Origin: Scilla litardierei | Lineage: Eukaryota > Streptophyta > Magnoliopsida > Asparagales > Asparagaceae | Assembly (NCBI GenBank): GCA_030789695.1 | Contig: CM061140.1 | Span: 77,810,422-77,874,421 of the forward strand | Direction: 5' to 3' | Length of the DNA: 64,000 nt | Shown: piece by piece, positions 10,204-20,769 of the stretch | How the letters are laid out: each line of letters starts with the position of its first letter | Numbering within the stretch: the stretch's first letter is position 1 | Made by a program: the position numbers and the translations under genes | Notes under the pieces: model-generated | Told to the model about the DNA's origin: nothing | The model's input: the letters and a program-made list of their open reading frames with translations, nothing else | Databases searched by the model: none

Positions 10204-11383
10204 CTATGGTGGAGGTTGTTGCTGATATTGCTGCTGCTGGAACTGCTGCTGGGACCTAGCCGGCTGATAAGTCTGCTGTTGTTGCTGAGCCGGCTGTTGG
10301 TAAGGTGCCCGGTAGCTGAGGTTTGGATGATTCCGGTTGTTGGGAGAGTAGGCTGGGTTTGAGTTGGTTCGTGGTGGAAATGGCGCATTCCCCGTAGGAT
10401 TGTAAAAAAAATGCGCTCGCCTGATCCAACGGTGGTGAGATGTCACCACCGTCGAACTCTCCAAAAACTTCGGATTCTACCGCAGCAATCTGTTGTGAAC
10501 CGGCGCCACCGGCGCCTACCATCAATGCGGAGATCTGGGTTGACAGCAAGTCAAACTTGCTTGACAATTTGTCGACATCTTCCACTCTATGGATGCCCCC
10601 AGACCTTGGTGTGGCTCTCTCGTCACACCATCGTTCATTGTTGGATGCCATATTTTCCAAAATTTGCTCGGCATCTTCTTCGCTTCTTGACATGAAGGAC
10701 CCTCCAGCCGCGGCGTCCATGGAAGACTTTAAATCGTCCCTCAACCCATTATAAAACAGATTTATAATCTGCCACTTGGGGAGCTCATGGTGGGGACATC
10801 TTCTCTGCATCTCCTTGTATCTTGTCAAAGCCTCATGCAAGGACTCGTGGCTGTCCTGGGAGAAGGAGTAGATCTCACTCCTCAGCTTCATGGTCTTCCC
10901 CGGAGGAAAGAACTTCGTCAGAAAAGCATTGGAGAGCTTCTCCCAGGTGTTGAATGTGTTGGGGTCCTTCCCCCTAAGCCACAGCTTGGCCTTGTCTCGC
11001 AAGGAGAAGAGGAACAGCTTCAGTCGGATCGCCTCAGTTGTGACACCGTTAATCTGGAAGGTGTCACATTTCTCCAAAAAGGAGTCTAGATGCTCGATAG
11101 GGCTCTCCATGGGTGCACCCGAAAACTGATCTTGCTGGATCCACGTCACCAAAGATGGCTTAAGCTCGAAGCTTTGGGCAGTAATAGCTGGAGGACGGAT
11201 GGCGGACGTGGACTTGATGGAAGGCATCGAGTACTCCAGCAGGGACTTGTGAGGCGGGGTGTTCTCCCCCATGGCTTCAGGATCCTCTCTTCTTTGCTTC
11301 TCGGCAGCCAAACGCCTAAGGGTGGCGTTAATCTCTGGATCAACGGGGATCAAGTCGTCGAGACTTCTTGAACTCCTGCGCAT
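10204..11383 (-). pseudogene. E1 gag, with a frameshift and an in-frame stop at its end
   Basis: I place the start at 11383 (MRRSSRSLDD); the longer upstream extension is a hydrophobic Phe/Tyr run from A-rich leader and is unlikely to be coding. The retrotransposon gag domain shows LFLFSLRDKAKLWL, FLTKFFPPGKT, CPHHELPKWQ and a run ending LENMASNNERW, typical of Athila/Tat gag. No CCHC zinc knuckle is visible. A run of eight A at 10408-10415 shifts the frame relative to E4. After a Gln/Pro-rich tail the frame ends at a TAG (10206-10204) in the same position where E2 has a TAA. Gag would form the cytoplasmic particle that packages element RNA. Confidence 0.88.
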
Positions 11384-11571
11384 GGAAAACAACAAACACC
11401 CGTGAAGCGACAAGTAGGAAAGAAACAGATAAGATAAGAAATAAAAATAGAAATAGAAATAAGAATGAGAAAATAAAAAAGGAAAAGGGAAGAATGCGAA
11501 AATTATCGCGAGGTAGGGATAAGAGCTAGACACAAGGGTTCATGAGATCCTAAAATAACAAGCACGTTGCC

Positions 11572-11589
11572 TCCCCGGCAACGGCGCCA
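11572..11589 (-). promoter_or_regulatory. E1 primer binding site, tRNA-Asp type
   Basis: On the plus strand the sequence reads TCCCCGGCAACGGCGCCA, the 3' end of plant tRNA-Asp(GUC). On the element strand it is the complement, TGGCGCCGTTGCCGGGGA, six bases inside the 5' LTR end. This is the primer site usual for Athila-type elements and fixes the element's orientation. Confidence 0.93.
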
Positions 11590-11993
11590 TAAACTTGACG
11601 TGCCCCCGGTTTGCGAGCCGCAAATGGCCGGGGGACCCGCGTGAGGGTTTAGATATTTGTAACCGCAAGCGCACGGTGTTGTAGTGTGGCTTGGGGGTCG
11701 AACACAGGGAGGCTAGGCTGTGCTTGTGTCAAGGAGGACCGAAATCACCCCGTGGGCGAGCTAGCCCAGATCGGTTGATGGTTTGTCACGGTAAAGGAAT
11801 GCAAGGTATGAACAATATGAAAATAAACCCGGGACTTTGGTTTCCACTCCAACGAGCGACTCTCACCGATACGGCCTACGGGTAGGATGGCGATCGGAAT
11901 TAGAATCTAATGGTGAGACGTTGCCTCTGAAAGTGGTACCGGCATCCCATGGGACCGATATTTCGGTCGGTGCCCAGGATGATACACCGGACT

Positions 11994-12049
11994 TCCCGGG
12001 TTCGATCAGTGGGCATTCCCGTGTCCATTAACACTGATCGATTCCGGGA
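11994..12049 (-). ncRNA. Family 1 leader stem-loop, E1 5' LTR copy
   Basis: Plus-strand arm TCCCGGGTTCGATCAGTG (11994-12011) can pair with CACTGATCGATTCCGGGA (12032-12049), 16 of 18 positions, around a 20-base loop that itself contains an inverted GGGCATTCCC. It lies downstream of the TATA box on the sense strand and so in the RNA leader. Homologous stem-loops lie at 2736-2791, 52364-52419, 63249-63304 and, in opposite orientation, 50531-50584. Confidence 0.7.
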
Positions 12050-12280
12050 GCACTAAGCTCGCAACGATAACTCCCAACGTCTCATCCTGCCGCTCCCGCG
12101 CGCTAGGATTCGGCGTCTACGCTAAGGGCGTGAGCTATGGCTAGGGAGTCAACCGCCAAGTTTATTCCCCCTTGGCCCGACGGTCAAAGGCGGTCTTTTT
12201 CCCACCGATGACAATAAAACACCCAGCGTAACCGTTAGATTCCTAATCCCTAACGATTTCCTAACCCTATGGACGCATCA

Positions 12281-12462
12281 GGGTCCTCCATTGCATGTGC
12301 TTCCTGCTTTGGTTTATCTGGAGATCCTCTTGTGACCTGAAAAACCTCCGAAACCGGCGACCTTGACAGAAAAACGTTCGGTACGTCACCTTGCCGACAG
12401 GTGCAGAATGTCAACTCACCCGATTTGACAATCAGGGTTGGTGCGGAAAAGAAAAGAGGGCA
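12281..12462 (-). mobile_element. 182-bp insertion present in only one E1 LTR
   Basis: The segment starts GGGTCCTCC and ends GAGGGCA. It interrupts a sequence (GCATCA then GGAAGAGC) that is continuous in the 3' LTR at 3012-3035 and comparable in E4. It stays open in one minus-strand frame for its whole length. I recognise no domain, inverted repeats or clear target duplication. It could be a captured exon fragment or filler DNA from break repair. Absence from all other copies shows it arrived after E1 inserted. Confidence 0.7.
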
Positions 12463-12724
12463 GGAAGAGCCCCCGAAGGGGTTTCCGCCAAAATCCCAGA
12501 TTTGGGAACTACTCACAAATATTCATTAAAAAGCGATCTAAATAAAAATAAACCGTTGAAATCATAATCAGACGATAGGAATGCAAAGGTAGTAGAGCAA
12601 TAAAGATAATACTAAAGTTTTACAAAGATCTGAAAACTTACAAAAACAGGAAAATTACAGTCGTCACAAAATGAAGAAAACAGTAAAAAATAACCAACTC
12701 CCAAATCTAGGAAACCTAGGGTTC

Positions 12725-13140
12725 TATTTATAGAAAATGGCATCACCCGATCGGTTGACAAGTCAACCGGTCGGGTGAGCCGCTTCACAAAATTACAGCG
12801 CGATGCGGGGGTTTCACCCGGTCAGTATGAACCGGTCGGTTGGATCTTGGTGCGGTCGGTTGGATCTTGGTGCCGACCGGTTGGATCTTGGTGCGAGCCG
12901 GGTGAGGAGACCGGTTGGAGCTTCGAGTTTTGGCTGTTGAAATTCAGCTACAGGTGAACCGATCGGGTGAAGGTCACCCGATCGGTTGGAAATCAGCTTC
13001 GAATTTCCAGAGACTTTGAGCTTTTGACCCGGTCACTGAACCGACCGGGTGACTTCTCGGGGGCTCCAAGCTGCGTCCGGGTGGTGCACGCATGCATCAC
13101 CCGATTGGTTGGAGATGACCAACCGACCGGGTGAGGGGCT
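12725..13140 (-). promoter_or_regulatory. U3 cluster of CGATCGG motifs with TATA box, E1 5' LTR
   Basis: The cluster is arranged as in the 3' LTR: motifs from 12746 to 13133, about a dozen, many as inverted pairs, followed on the minus strand by TATAAATA (12732-12725). Examples are CACCCGATCGGTTG at 12745 and CAACCGACCGGGTG near 13120. This should be the active transcription start region for E1 genomic RNA. Confidence 0.75.
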
Positions 13141-13389
13141 GAAAGATGTAATCTTCGTCGTTTGACCCCCTTGATCACGCGTGACTCCTCCCATTGCTCC
13201 GGGGACACATGATATCATCGTTTTGCGTCCCAAATGCCAGTAAACTCCTGCAAAACACAGAAAATACGGAAAAGTGAAAGAAAACAAGAAAATACAAGAA
13301 AACACGAGAAAACGAATAAAAGACGGCGGAAAATACGGAGAAACACAGAAGAAAACGTGCGCAAATATATGAAATATAAACGCACGTCA

Positions 13390-13801
13390 CGCCGCCCAGT
13401 TGGGTTTTGTCCTGGACAATGAGATGTACGTGGACATTATCCTTAAGTCTTTAACCCCGGCCTTCAAACCTTTCATTACTGGCTTCATAATGAACAGTAT
13501 TGAAACGGATCTTCCTAGTCTCCTCAATATGCTTAGGCAGTTTGAGAAGATTGAGAAGAAACTGACTGTATTGGTTGTTGGCTCTGCTTCTTCAGACCAG
13601 CCGAAAGGGAAGGGTAAGAAGAGGCAGGTCCCACGACCTGCCAAGGCGAAGAAGGGGAAGAAAAAGACAAAAGGGGCCCCGTCAAAATTTGAGTGCTTCC
13701 ATTGCCATAAGATGGATCATTGGAAGAGGAACTGCAAGGTTTACCTTGCAGAAAAGAAGAAGGGGCATACTGATGCCTCTACCTCAGGTACAACAAATTA
13801 A
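13390..13801 (+). pseudogene. Ty1/copia gag fragment, 3' part with zinc knuckle
   Basis: The frame continues from 2337 across the E1 insertion, after the duplicated CGCCG, and ends with TAA at 13799-13801. It shows copia gag (UBN2-type) features: an ILKSLTPAFKPF-like segment, a Lys-rich linker (KGKGKKR... KKGKKKTKG) and one CX2CX4HX4C zinc knuckle, CFHCHKMDHWKRNC, near 13690-13735. Gag in this superfamily binds element RNA through the knuckle. The usual protease, integrase and RT do not follow, so the copia copy was already deleted or is truncated here. Confidence 0.85.
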
Positions 13802-15046
13802 ATTCAATAAAGCATAATTATTTCCAATCACATAGTATGAGATACTAAGACATCTATGTAATGTATACATGTGGTTGATATGAAGCGAATGTTGGAAGAA
13901 GTTCGGAGGACGGTCGGCATCTGAGCAATCGTTGCTGCTGGGGCCGTGCAAAGACTTCGAGAGACATGAAGGAGTTGATACTCATTTTTAGTTGAATAAA
14001 ATGTATCATTCCTCAAAGTGAAAACAATGATTGAGTGTTCAACACTCAAAGTTTATTTGATAAACATATTATGGTTCATCTTTATGAATCTGTTGTTTTG
14101 AATAGATGTCTCGACAGATGCGCTTTCTGTTGAAATTGTGATTTGATTGAGAATGGCTTAATTTTTTTTGTGTATCTGGCTATCTGAGTTGGTTGCATAA
14201 AATCTCGAACTATGATGCAGAGCTTCGAAAAATTTTGATTGTTTTGTAGCTGACTTAATGTTATAATCAATCGGTAGTTAAGTATATATTCCAGGAGCGT
14301 ATAAATTGTGTGTGATCACAATTATACGCATATTAAGATTAATTCTTAATAAACTACATCTGATTATTAAAGAGTTAATATTAAATGCATTTAAGTAAAA
14401 AGTACAGTGTAGGACGTTCGACTAAATAAGTCAATGTCAAGATTCCTTAAACCGATCTTGACTTGACTCATTCGTCAAAGCTAACCTGACACTAGTATGT
14501 TCCATCTAAGCATATATAAAATGGTTATGCTCTTCATATATATATAGTCTAAATATGATTTAGATATAGATATAAAATTGAAGTACTTAACCAGATAATT
14601 CTTAAAGTCGGTAGGAGCTAGCTCATATACTTAGTTCTTGTTTCTCGGACTAAGTAAAAAGGATTTCCAATTTATTTGAATCATCTATATAAAACATTGA
14701 ATCAAAATTGTTTTGATTTAATCGAATATATAGAGACTTAGGGTGTCATGCATGTACTTGACTTGTTGACACAGAAAATTGGAATGAGTTGAGACTGACT
14801 TATAGAAATGTTAGACCCTACATCTAGATTGTATAAGCTAATTGTTAGCTACACAAAGAAAGGAAATTGATCCAAATCGTTTTTCAAAAGGATCAATCTT
14901 GTGTGATCAAGAGATGTATAAATAATAATCCATTGAAATGCATTATAGATACCCATAAGTAAATCCACTCTTAGGTTTGTCATATAAATGTCAAAGTGAC
15001 TTATATGCTATAACGGTATGAGTTACCAAGATAAATAGGCTAAGTG
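13802..15046. other. AT-rich remnant between copia gag and copia LTR
   Basis: No protein or RNA gene is supported. By position this is internal copia sequence with the pol region missing or decayed past recognition. Confidence 0.4.
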
Positions 15047-15057
15047 CAAGTGGGAGA
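15047..15057 (+). promoter_or_regulatory. Polypurine tract before copia LTR
   Basis: CAAGTGGGAGA lies immediately before the LTR start TGTAGGAGG. This is the form of polypurine tract common in plant copia elements. Confidence 0.75.
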
Positions 15058-16359
15058 TGTAGGAGGATATATGCCCCTAAGGTGATTTATCCTAACCGTG
15101 CGTCTTGTTCATATAATATATGGTGTCCATTATCCTAAGTATAAAATCGTTTGAATAAATATACTTAGATAATGTCCATAGACTTAAAGTTAGGTCCTTA
15201 CGTATCCAGATAAGATCTCGATTATGAGTAGTAAGCGACCGTATAGAAATGTAAGTCTTAAACGGTTCGTGGTCATAGATGTGTCGAGAATTGGATATCA
15301 ACACATCAGATAGACCACTGTGTCTTTGTCTTACCTTAGGGTAATGATGATCTCATAGTCATTCGACTTGGTGAAGTCGGAGACGAGACACATGTGCTCA
15401 TTGGAGAATGAGTTCACTGAACGACCCACTTAGAGTTATTATATGGTTAACTTTAACTAAACTGTATATAATAACTCTAGGGTGATGATAGGTAAGCTGG
15501 TCCTTAAGACCTGAAGTCATTTGTACGAACATGTGAGTGAACGATGTAGCTTAGACCTATGATCTAGCTTCGAGGCTAGGCATACTGAAAGGTCTTAGGT
15601 TGAGTTGCACCCGAAGCTCTCGAGGCGAGTAGATGACTAAGATGAGATTCGTCACTTCCGTTAAAGGGAAGTTAGTGTCACAGGCTCAGTACGGTCTTTG
15701 TGTTTATCCTCGGCTGGGGTACGTTGTAAGAAGTACAACGTGAATACAACAAAGACCGTCGTATACTGACCAATGTTGTCTAATAGGGTTGACACTAAAC
15801 CATACCCTAGGCCAACAGGGACACAGTTTTGATGAAGGGACTATAGCTAATGGCATTCATCACTGACACAGCCAAAGTAAACCCAACGATGCTTTTGTCA
15901 ATGGGTCGATCACGTTATGATGATTCTGAAATAGGGACGATAACTACTGCTCGTGGTGACCGTCGTCTAGGGGTTCCGAGCCCCAACCTATAGTAAGGTC
16001 AGGCTGTAGGGTCTCACACCGAGTAGCGTTCGTGTCTTAGTAATAGGAAGATTAATTCAGAGAGATTCATTAGATGAAATTGAATGGTTGATATTCACAA
16101 AGCTAGTTGTGAAAATAAGTCGTAGATGCAATAGGGACAATGTTGCATTTGATGCAAACAAATATTAAACGTGTCGTAAATTGGTTACGACAAATATTTG
16201 TAGGAACAAATACATTAGAAAGGGTTACTTGGCTGAAGGGATCGTCCCGGTCTAAACACAGGTTCAAACCGCGTCCAAATCAGAGCTCAAACGAACCCAG
16301 AAACACAAAAACAATCCAAGGCAAAGTGGGTTAGACCCACTGGGCTAACAGGCCCATCC

Positions 16360-16840
16360 GCGAAGGCAAACGGGCGCGGCCCGCTGGCTGCAGCGGGCGA
16401 GCACCCGCTGCAGCAGCGGGCGCACGCCCGCTGCCCAGTAGGCTGGCATCCCGCCCTCCGTGCCTTGGGCGGGCGCGCCCGCTAAGCCTAGTAGGCGCGC
16501 CCACAACTTAAGTGTTTGTAGGGTTTTTTGAAACCCCAAATGACGGCTACGAAAATTGATTTTTTGCCCATCTTTGGGCAATTGTTTGAGGGGTCAAACG
16601 AAGTCGAAATTCGTCGCCGTTGGTTCTTACGTGTTCACCAATCGAAGCCCTTCGAATTGATAGCTTGTTTGGTGTCTAGAGTTTAAGGGATAAGGAGAAT
16701 TAATTCATTGAAGTTGGCATTTATGAAATGCTTACTAAACTTCAATTAAAGCTTAATTAGCTAAATTAATTTCTCCTATGTTTGTTTTAGTCCCACATTG
16801 CTCACAACGAAAGGAGAAGTACATACTCCCTAAATAAATA
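16360..16840 (+). promoter_or_regulatory. GC-rich inverted repeats and TATA-like box in the copia LTR
   Basis: Between 16368 and 16505 the units GCGGGCG and CGCCCGC alternate in both orientations, often beside GCTGCAGC, making several overlapping potential hairpins. A TATA-like TAAATAAATA follows at 16831-16840. The layout resembles the motif clusters of the gypsy families although the motif differs and the distance to the TATA box is larger. Confidence 0.5.
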
Positions 16841-16926
16841 GGGGTGCACTCTCTTCGTTGAAAGATGCACCAAGTCCTCGATCGAGTAGCTCCGGATTTT
16901 TGAGCTAGCTCGATCTACGACTAAAC

Positions 16927-16929
<3 letters not shown>

Positions 16930-16993
<64 letters not shown>

Positions 16994-17011
16994 TCTTCTT
17001 CTTCTTCTTCC
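16930..17011. repeat. CT microsatellite followed by TTC repeat
   Basis: About 31 CT units run from 16930 to 16991, then a short TTC run to about 17011. It lies in the copia LTR just downstream of the TATA-like box, a position typical of CT-rich plant leaders. Confidence 0.95.
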
Positions 17012-17499
17012 TATTCTCCGAACTAGTCCTAGCAAGACTACGAAGGGGGTTTGGATTTGGATCCAGACATCTAAGACGCGAGTCTATTCAAGTGAAACTT
17101 TCTACCGCGTGTGATCGGCTTGGAGGCGGGTGTCGGCTCGGGCAGATCGGTTCGAGGGTGCGAGGCGGCTCGGGTGGTTCGACTCAAGGTGGTTCGACTA
17201 CGATGAGCGTCAGAAGACTGTGCGGTACATCTTGCCCGTCCCAGGGTCGAGATTCCAGGTATGTGGTTAAGCAATTCTTAGTGTAGATTTAATTTTGTTG
17301 CAGTAGAATAGATCCCTCTTGTGATGGTTAGATCCATCCCAAGTTAGCATAGATCGGGCTAGGTTCTGGCTACCTCAGGGCCCAGCTAAATTGTTTAGCT
17401 AGCTTATGTTTACTTTTCGCTGCGCTTTATGCCCCTGTGGTACGTCCAACTTAGGACGGACACAGATCCGAGCTCTTAGGGTCAGCCAAAACCCCAACA

Positions 17500-18759
17500 G
17501 TTTGGTAAGTATTTATCTAAGTTAATAGAAATGTTGTAATCATTAGAAACTTAGGTAAAGTCCTGAGACTTAATGCAAGGTCAAACATGTATCGAGATGA
17601 GGATCTCGATCATGGAGAAGTGCTTGACTATTAGTAGCCTAAGTCTAAAAACGTTCGTGGTCGTAGATGTTTCGAGAAAAGGATATCGAAACATCAGATA
17701 GACCATTGTGTCTTAGTCTTCACCGTGTAGCGATGACGATGGTCACATGATCGTTTGACTTAGCGAAGTCGAAGACGAGACACGTGTGCTCATTGGAGAA
17801 TGAGTTCACTGAACGACCTAACAAGAGTTATCATATGGTAATGATTAGCCAATCTGTCAATGATAACTCTTATAGATGATAGGCAAGTTGGTCTTTTGAC
17901 TTGAGGTCGTTGTACGAACCTGTGCATGAACGATGTTACTTAGATCACTGATCTAGCCTCGGGTAAGCCCTGTTGAAAGGTCTTTGGTTGGGTAACATTT
18001 GAAACACGCGAGGAGAGTAATGACCAAGATACGATTCGTCTCTCTCGGTCAATGGGAGTTAGTGTCGTAGTGTTAGTTCGATCTTTAGTGAAAACTCTGG
18101 CCAGAGTATGTTGAAAGATGTACAACATTATTTGCCTAAAGATCGATGGAGACTAACCGGCTTCGAGCTATTGCGGTTGACAGTTTGACCATATCCTATG
18201 CTTGAATTAAATGTCATAGTTTTGACGAAGAGACTAAAACTACGTTATTCATCACGGACATAATCGGGGTGGTCCCGACAATACTCATGTCAATGAGTTA
18301 ACCACATAAGTATGATACTGAAACAGGGACGGCACCTGGTGCTCACGGTTATTGCCGTCTGGAGCTTCAAGCCCCACCTGTAGTAAGGTCAGGCTGTATG
18401 GTCTCACACAGAGTGCGACCTTCATCAAGTAAAAGGTAGAAATCAGGGAGAATATGCATTTGATGCAAGGGATAGGATACTGCAAAGAGTTTGCAATTAT
18501 CTTCTGCATTCTGGATAAATGATCCTAAGTGCAAGTGAGAGATGTATGCTCTCAGATCATTTATGTTTGATGCAAATGATTTTTCATCATAGATGTGGAC
18601 ATTTTTGCATATGATGCAAAAGGAGCTAAATATGTCGTAAATTTTTTACGCACATATTTAAAACACGTTGAAATGGTTACCTGGATGACGGGATCGTCCA
18701 TGTCTAAACACAGGTTCAAACCGCGTCAAAATCAGAGTTCATACGAGTCTAAAAGGTCC
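17500..18759 (+). mobile_element. Second, diverged copia LTR-like segment
   Basis: From about 17505 the sequence is similar over several hundred bases to 15110-15470. Shared blocks include GTTCGTGGTC, ACATCAGATAGACCA and CTCATTGGAGAATGAGTTCAC. A polypurine-like CAAGTGAGAGA at 18532-18542 precedes a new TGTATGCTCTCAG start at 18543, and the sequence then resembles 16138-16300 up to the gap. This suggests two or more overlapping copia remnants; the boundaries are uncertain. Confidence 0.6.
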
Positions 18760-19259
18760 NNNNNNNNNNNNNNNNNNNNNNNNNNNNNNNNNNNNNNNNN
18801 NNNNNNNNNNNNNNNNNNNNNNNNNNNNNNNNNNNNNNNNNNNNNNNNNNNNNNNNNNNNNNNNNNNNNNNNNNNNNNNNNNNNNNNNNNNNNNNNNNNN
18901 NNNNNNNNNNNNNNNNNNNNNNNNNNNNNNNNNNNNNNNNNNNNNNNNNNNNNNNNNNNNNNNNNNNNNNNNNNNNNNNNNNNNNNNNNNNNNNNNNNNN
19001 NNNNNNNNNNNNNNNNNNNNNNNNNNNNNNNNNNNNNNNNNNNNNNNNNNNNNNNNNNNNNNNNNNNNNNNNNNNNNNNNNNNNNNNNNNNNNNNNNNNN
19101 NNNNNNNNNNNNNNNNNNNNNNNNNNNNNNNNNNNNNNNNNNNNNNNNNNNNNNNNNNNNNNNNNNNNNNNNNNNNNNNNNNNNNNNNNNNNNNNNNNNN
19201 NNNNNNNNNNNNNNNNNNNNNNNNNNNNNNNNNNNNNNNNNNNNNNNNNNNNNNNNNNN
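18760..19259. other. Assembly gap, 500 N
   Basis: Exactly 500 N, a conventional gap length, so the true size is unknown. Open frames through it are artefacts. Confidence 1.
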
Positions 19260-20312
19260 TATCCTTCTTAGACCGATTAACGGCTTCAGAAATAGAGCTG
19301 TTAGGAACTTTTTCAACACGATTTTTCTTGCCTCTATATATATAACCCTGATTCATTTAAGGCAAAATAAGAGGTCCATTATCAAAGTTATTTCAGACCT
19401 AAGAGAAGAGATTTCTCAAGCTATTTCCAATGTCTTTCTCTCTTGCAAGATCTTTCTCTTTCTCTTTGAAGCTCTAACTTCTTGAGAGAGATTGTCATTC
19501 TTTGAAAACTCCTCCATCGAAGAGTTTGAATCACAACCAGCAACTTCACCATAGCCATCTCTTGCTAATCATCTTGGTGTTGCTAGGGTTTGTGATCTCT
19601 TCCTCCTCAAAATCCATTCTTGCCCTAATTTGGTAAGTATTTCTCAAGGCATAGGATTTTGTGGTAAGAAGCTATTTATTTCATCTTCAATACATTTATA
19701 TTGTTGTATACTCTCGGTTGATGAGAGGTTTGGCTTGATCCCAAGTTGTGGGAGTCAAGATTTCATTTTGCTCTCGGTTTGTGAGAGTGTGCTTAGTTCC
19801 AGGTTGGGGACTAAGGTCTTTGTGTGTTCCCAGGTTGTGGGATACACGAACATCGATTGTAGGTCGATTGCACTTGTGTGGTTTCCGCAAGTCGGCTAAA
19901 GGAAATCTCTAGCGGTTTGCTAGAGTATCTGGAGGGGATCTGGGTGTTGCTGGATTAGGGCACCGGTAACAAGTCGGGGAGACTTGGGTGCACCGAACCA
20001 TGGTAGATTGCTTGTTAGCATTGCATTCTTGCTTGTGTTGTTGTTCACTTATTGTATTCCGTATTTGTTGGTTAAGTAGGGTTTTATTTGGCGTAAATTC
20101 CTTATAATTCTATAAAACACTATTCACCCACCCTCTAGTGTTTGTTCCTCATAGCACAGGTTCACTATAGCTACATCTCCCCTCTTGGACAAACCCGGGG
20201 GGCCGTTAGGGGCACGTCGGTCACCCCCCAGTTTGTATAGTCTCGGCCGGGCTCTCGCCTTACCCTCCTAAGCCGAAGGCAGGGGAGGGGGTTGGGGATT
20301 TTTCTGGGTTTT

Positions 20313-20314
<2 letters not shown>
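19260..20314. other. Unassigned sequence, possibly LTR retrotransposon leader
   Basis: No coding region is supported. Repeated short phrases around 19715-19860, such as CTCTCGGTT and GGTTGTGGGA, and the CACTATTCACCCACCCTCTAGTG string near 20110-20150 resemble leader or LTR sequence of plant copia elements. I could not define ends. Confidence 0.35.

Positions 20315-20390
<76 letters not shown>
20315..20390. repeat. AT microsatellite
   Basis: About 38 uninterrupted AT units. Confidence 0.98.
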
Positions 20391-20392
<2 letters not shown>

Positions 20393-20769
20393 CATTTGAC
20401 AGTGATTTTTGAATCCTAGGGCTGACTAGGACAAGCTGACTAGGACAAAGGGTTTGATAGAAAGACGGCCAAGATTTAATCTTGAGAAATGAATGGTTGA
20501 GATGAGGTTTTGAGAAAATATTGGGGGGAAAATTTTGAATTTAGAGAGGGTGAATGCGTTGGGAAAGAAATAATACTTTGAAAACTTAAATTCACTGTTT
20601 GGGGGAGGTATTGCGTCCCATTTATGCCTCGCAGCGTGGGGCCGTGGTCTGTCCTGCTTCTTCAAATCGTCTCTCTCCGTCCCATTCAACAGCGTGGGCC
20701 TTCTCTCCTTTTTAAATCTTCTTTCTCTCTCTCCCCCCTCATCTTCAAAGCTTCGGCTCTTTCCCTTAT

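Larger units (their letters stand above)
2338..13389 (-). mobile_element. E1: complete non-autonomous Athila-type LTR retrotransposon, family 1
   Basis: LTRs at 2338-3949 and 11596-13389 both have TGACGTGC...GCANGTCA ends, and the element is flanked by the 5-bp duplication CGCCG (2333-2337 and 13390-13394). On the minus strand the order is LTR, tRNA-Asp primer site, gag, protease, small hairpin, internal motif cluster with TATA box, Athila ORF-1-like ORF, long non-coding region, polypurine tract, LTR. No reverse transcriptase, RNase H or integrase is present, so movement would need a helper. Gag and ORF2 carry frameshifts and a stop, so this copy is not itself coding-competent. It sits inside a copia gag. 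Confidence 0.95.
11596..13389 (-). repeat. E1 5' LTR, with a 182-bp extra segment
   Basis: Ends are TGACGTGC on the plus-strand left side and GCACGTCA on the right, followed by the CGCCG target duplication. The LTR is colinear with the 3' LTR except for an insertion at 12281-12462. It contains the leader stem-loop (11994-12049), a TATA box (12725-12732) and the CGATCGG motif cluster (12743-13140). Confidence 0.95.
15058..17499 (+). repeat. Ty1/copia LTR
   Basis: It begins TGTAGGAGGATATATGCCCC after the polypurine tract and ends ACCCCAACA, giving TGT...ACA termini. It is followed by GTTTGGTA, which could be the start of a decayed Met-tRNA primer site, but the match is short. It contains a GC-rich inverted-repeat block (16360-16505), a TATA-like TAAATAAATA (16831-16840) and a CT microsatellite in the presumed leader. 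A diverged second copy of its 5' part follows at about 17505-18500. Confidence 0.8.

Noticed and set aside
11384..11533. N-terminal extension of E1 gag with a Phe/Tyr-rich 'membrane' segment
   Set aside because: It derives from the A-rich leader (plus strand), is absent from E2, and the conserved start is MRRSS.
11572..11589. tRNA-Asp gene at the sequence CCCCGGCAACGGCGCCA (also 48673 and 62818)
   Set aside because: Only the 3' 18 bases match, and they lie six or seven bases from an LTR. They are primer binding sites.
16345..16581. Minus-strand frame in the GC-rich copia U3
   Set aside because: It is a translation of inverted GC repeats and has no protein features.
18595..19485. Long open frames through the N runs, also 34913-35617
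   Set aside because: They are open only because N is not read as a stop.
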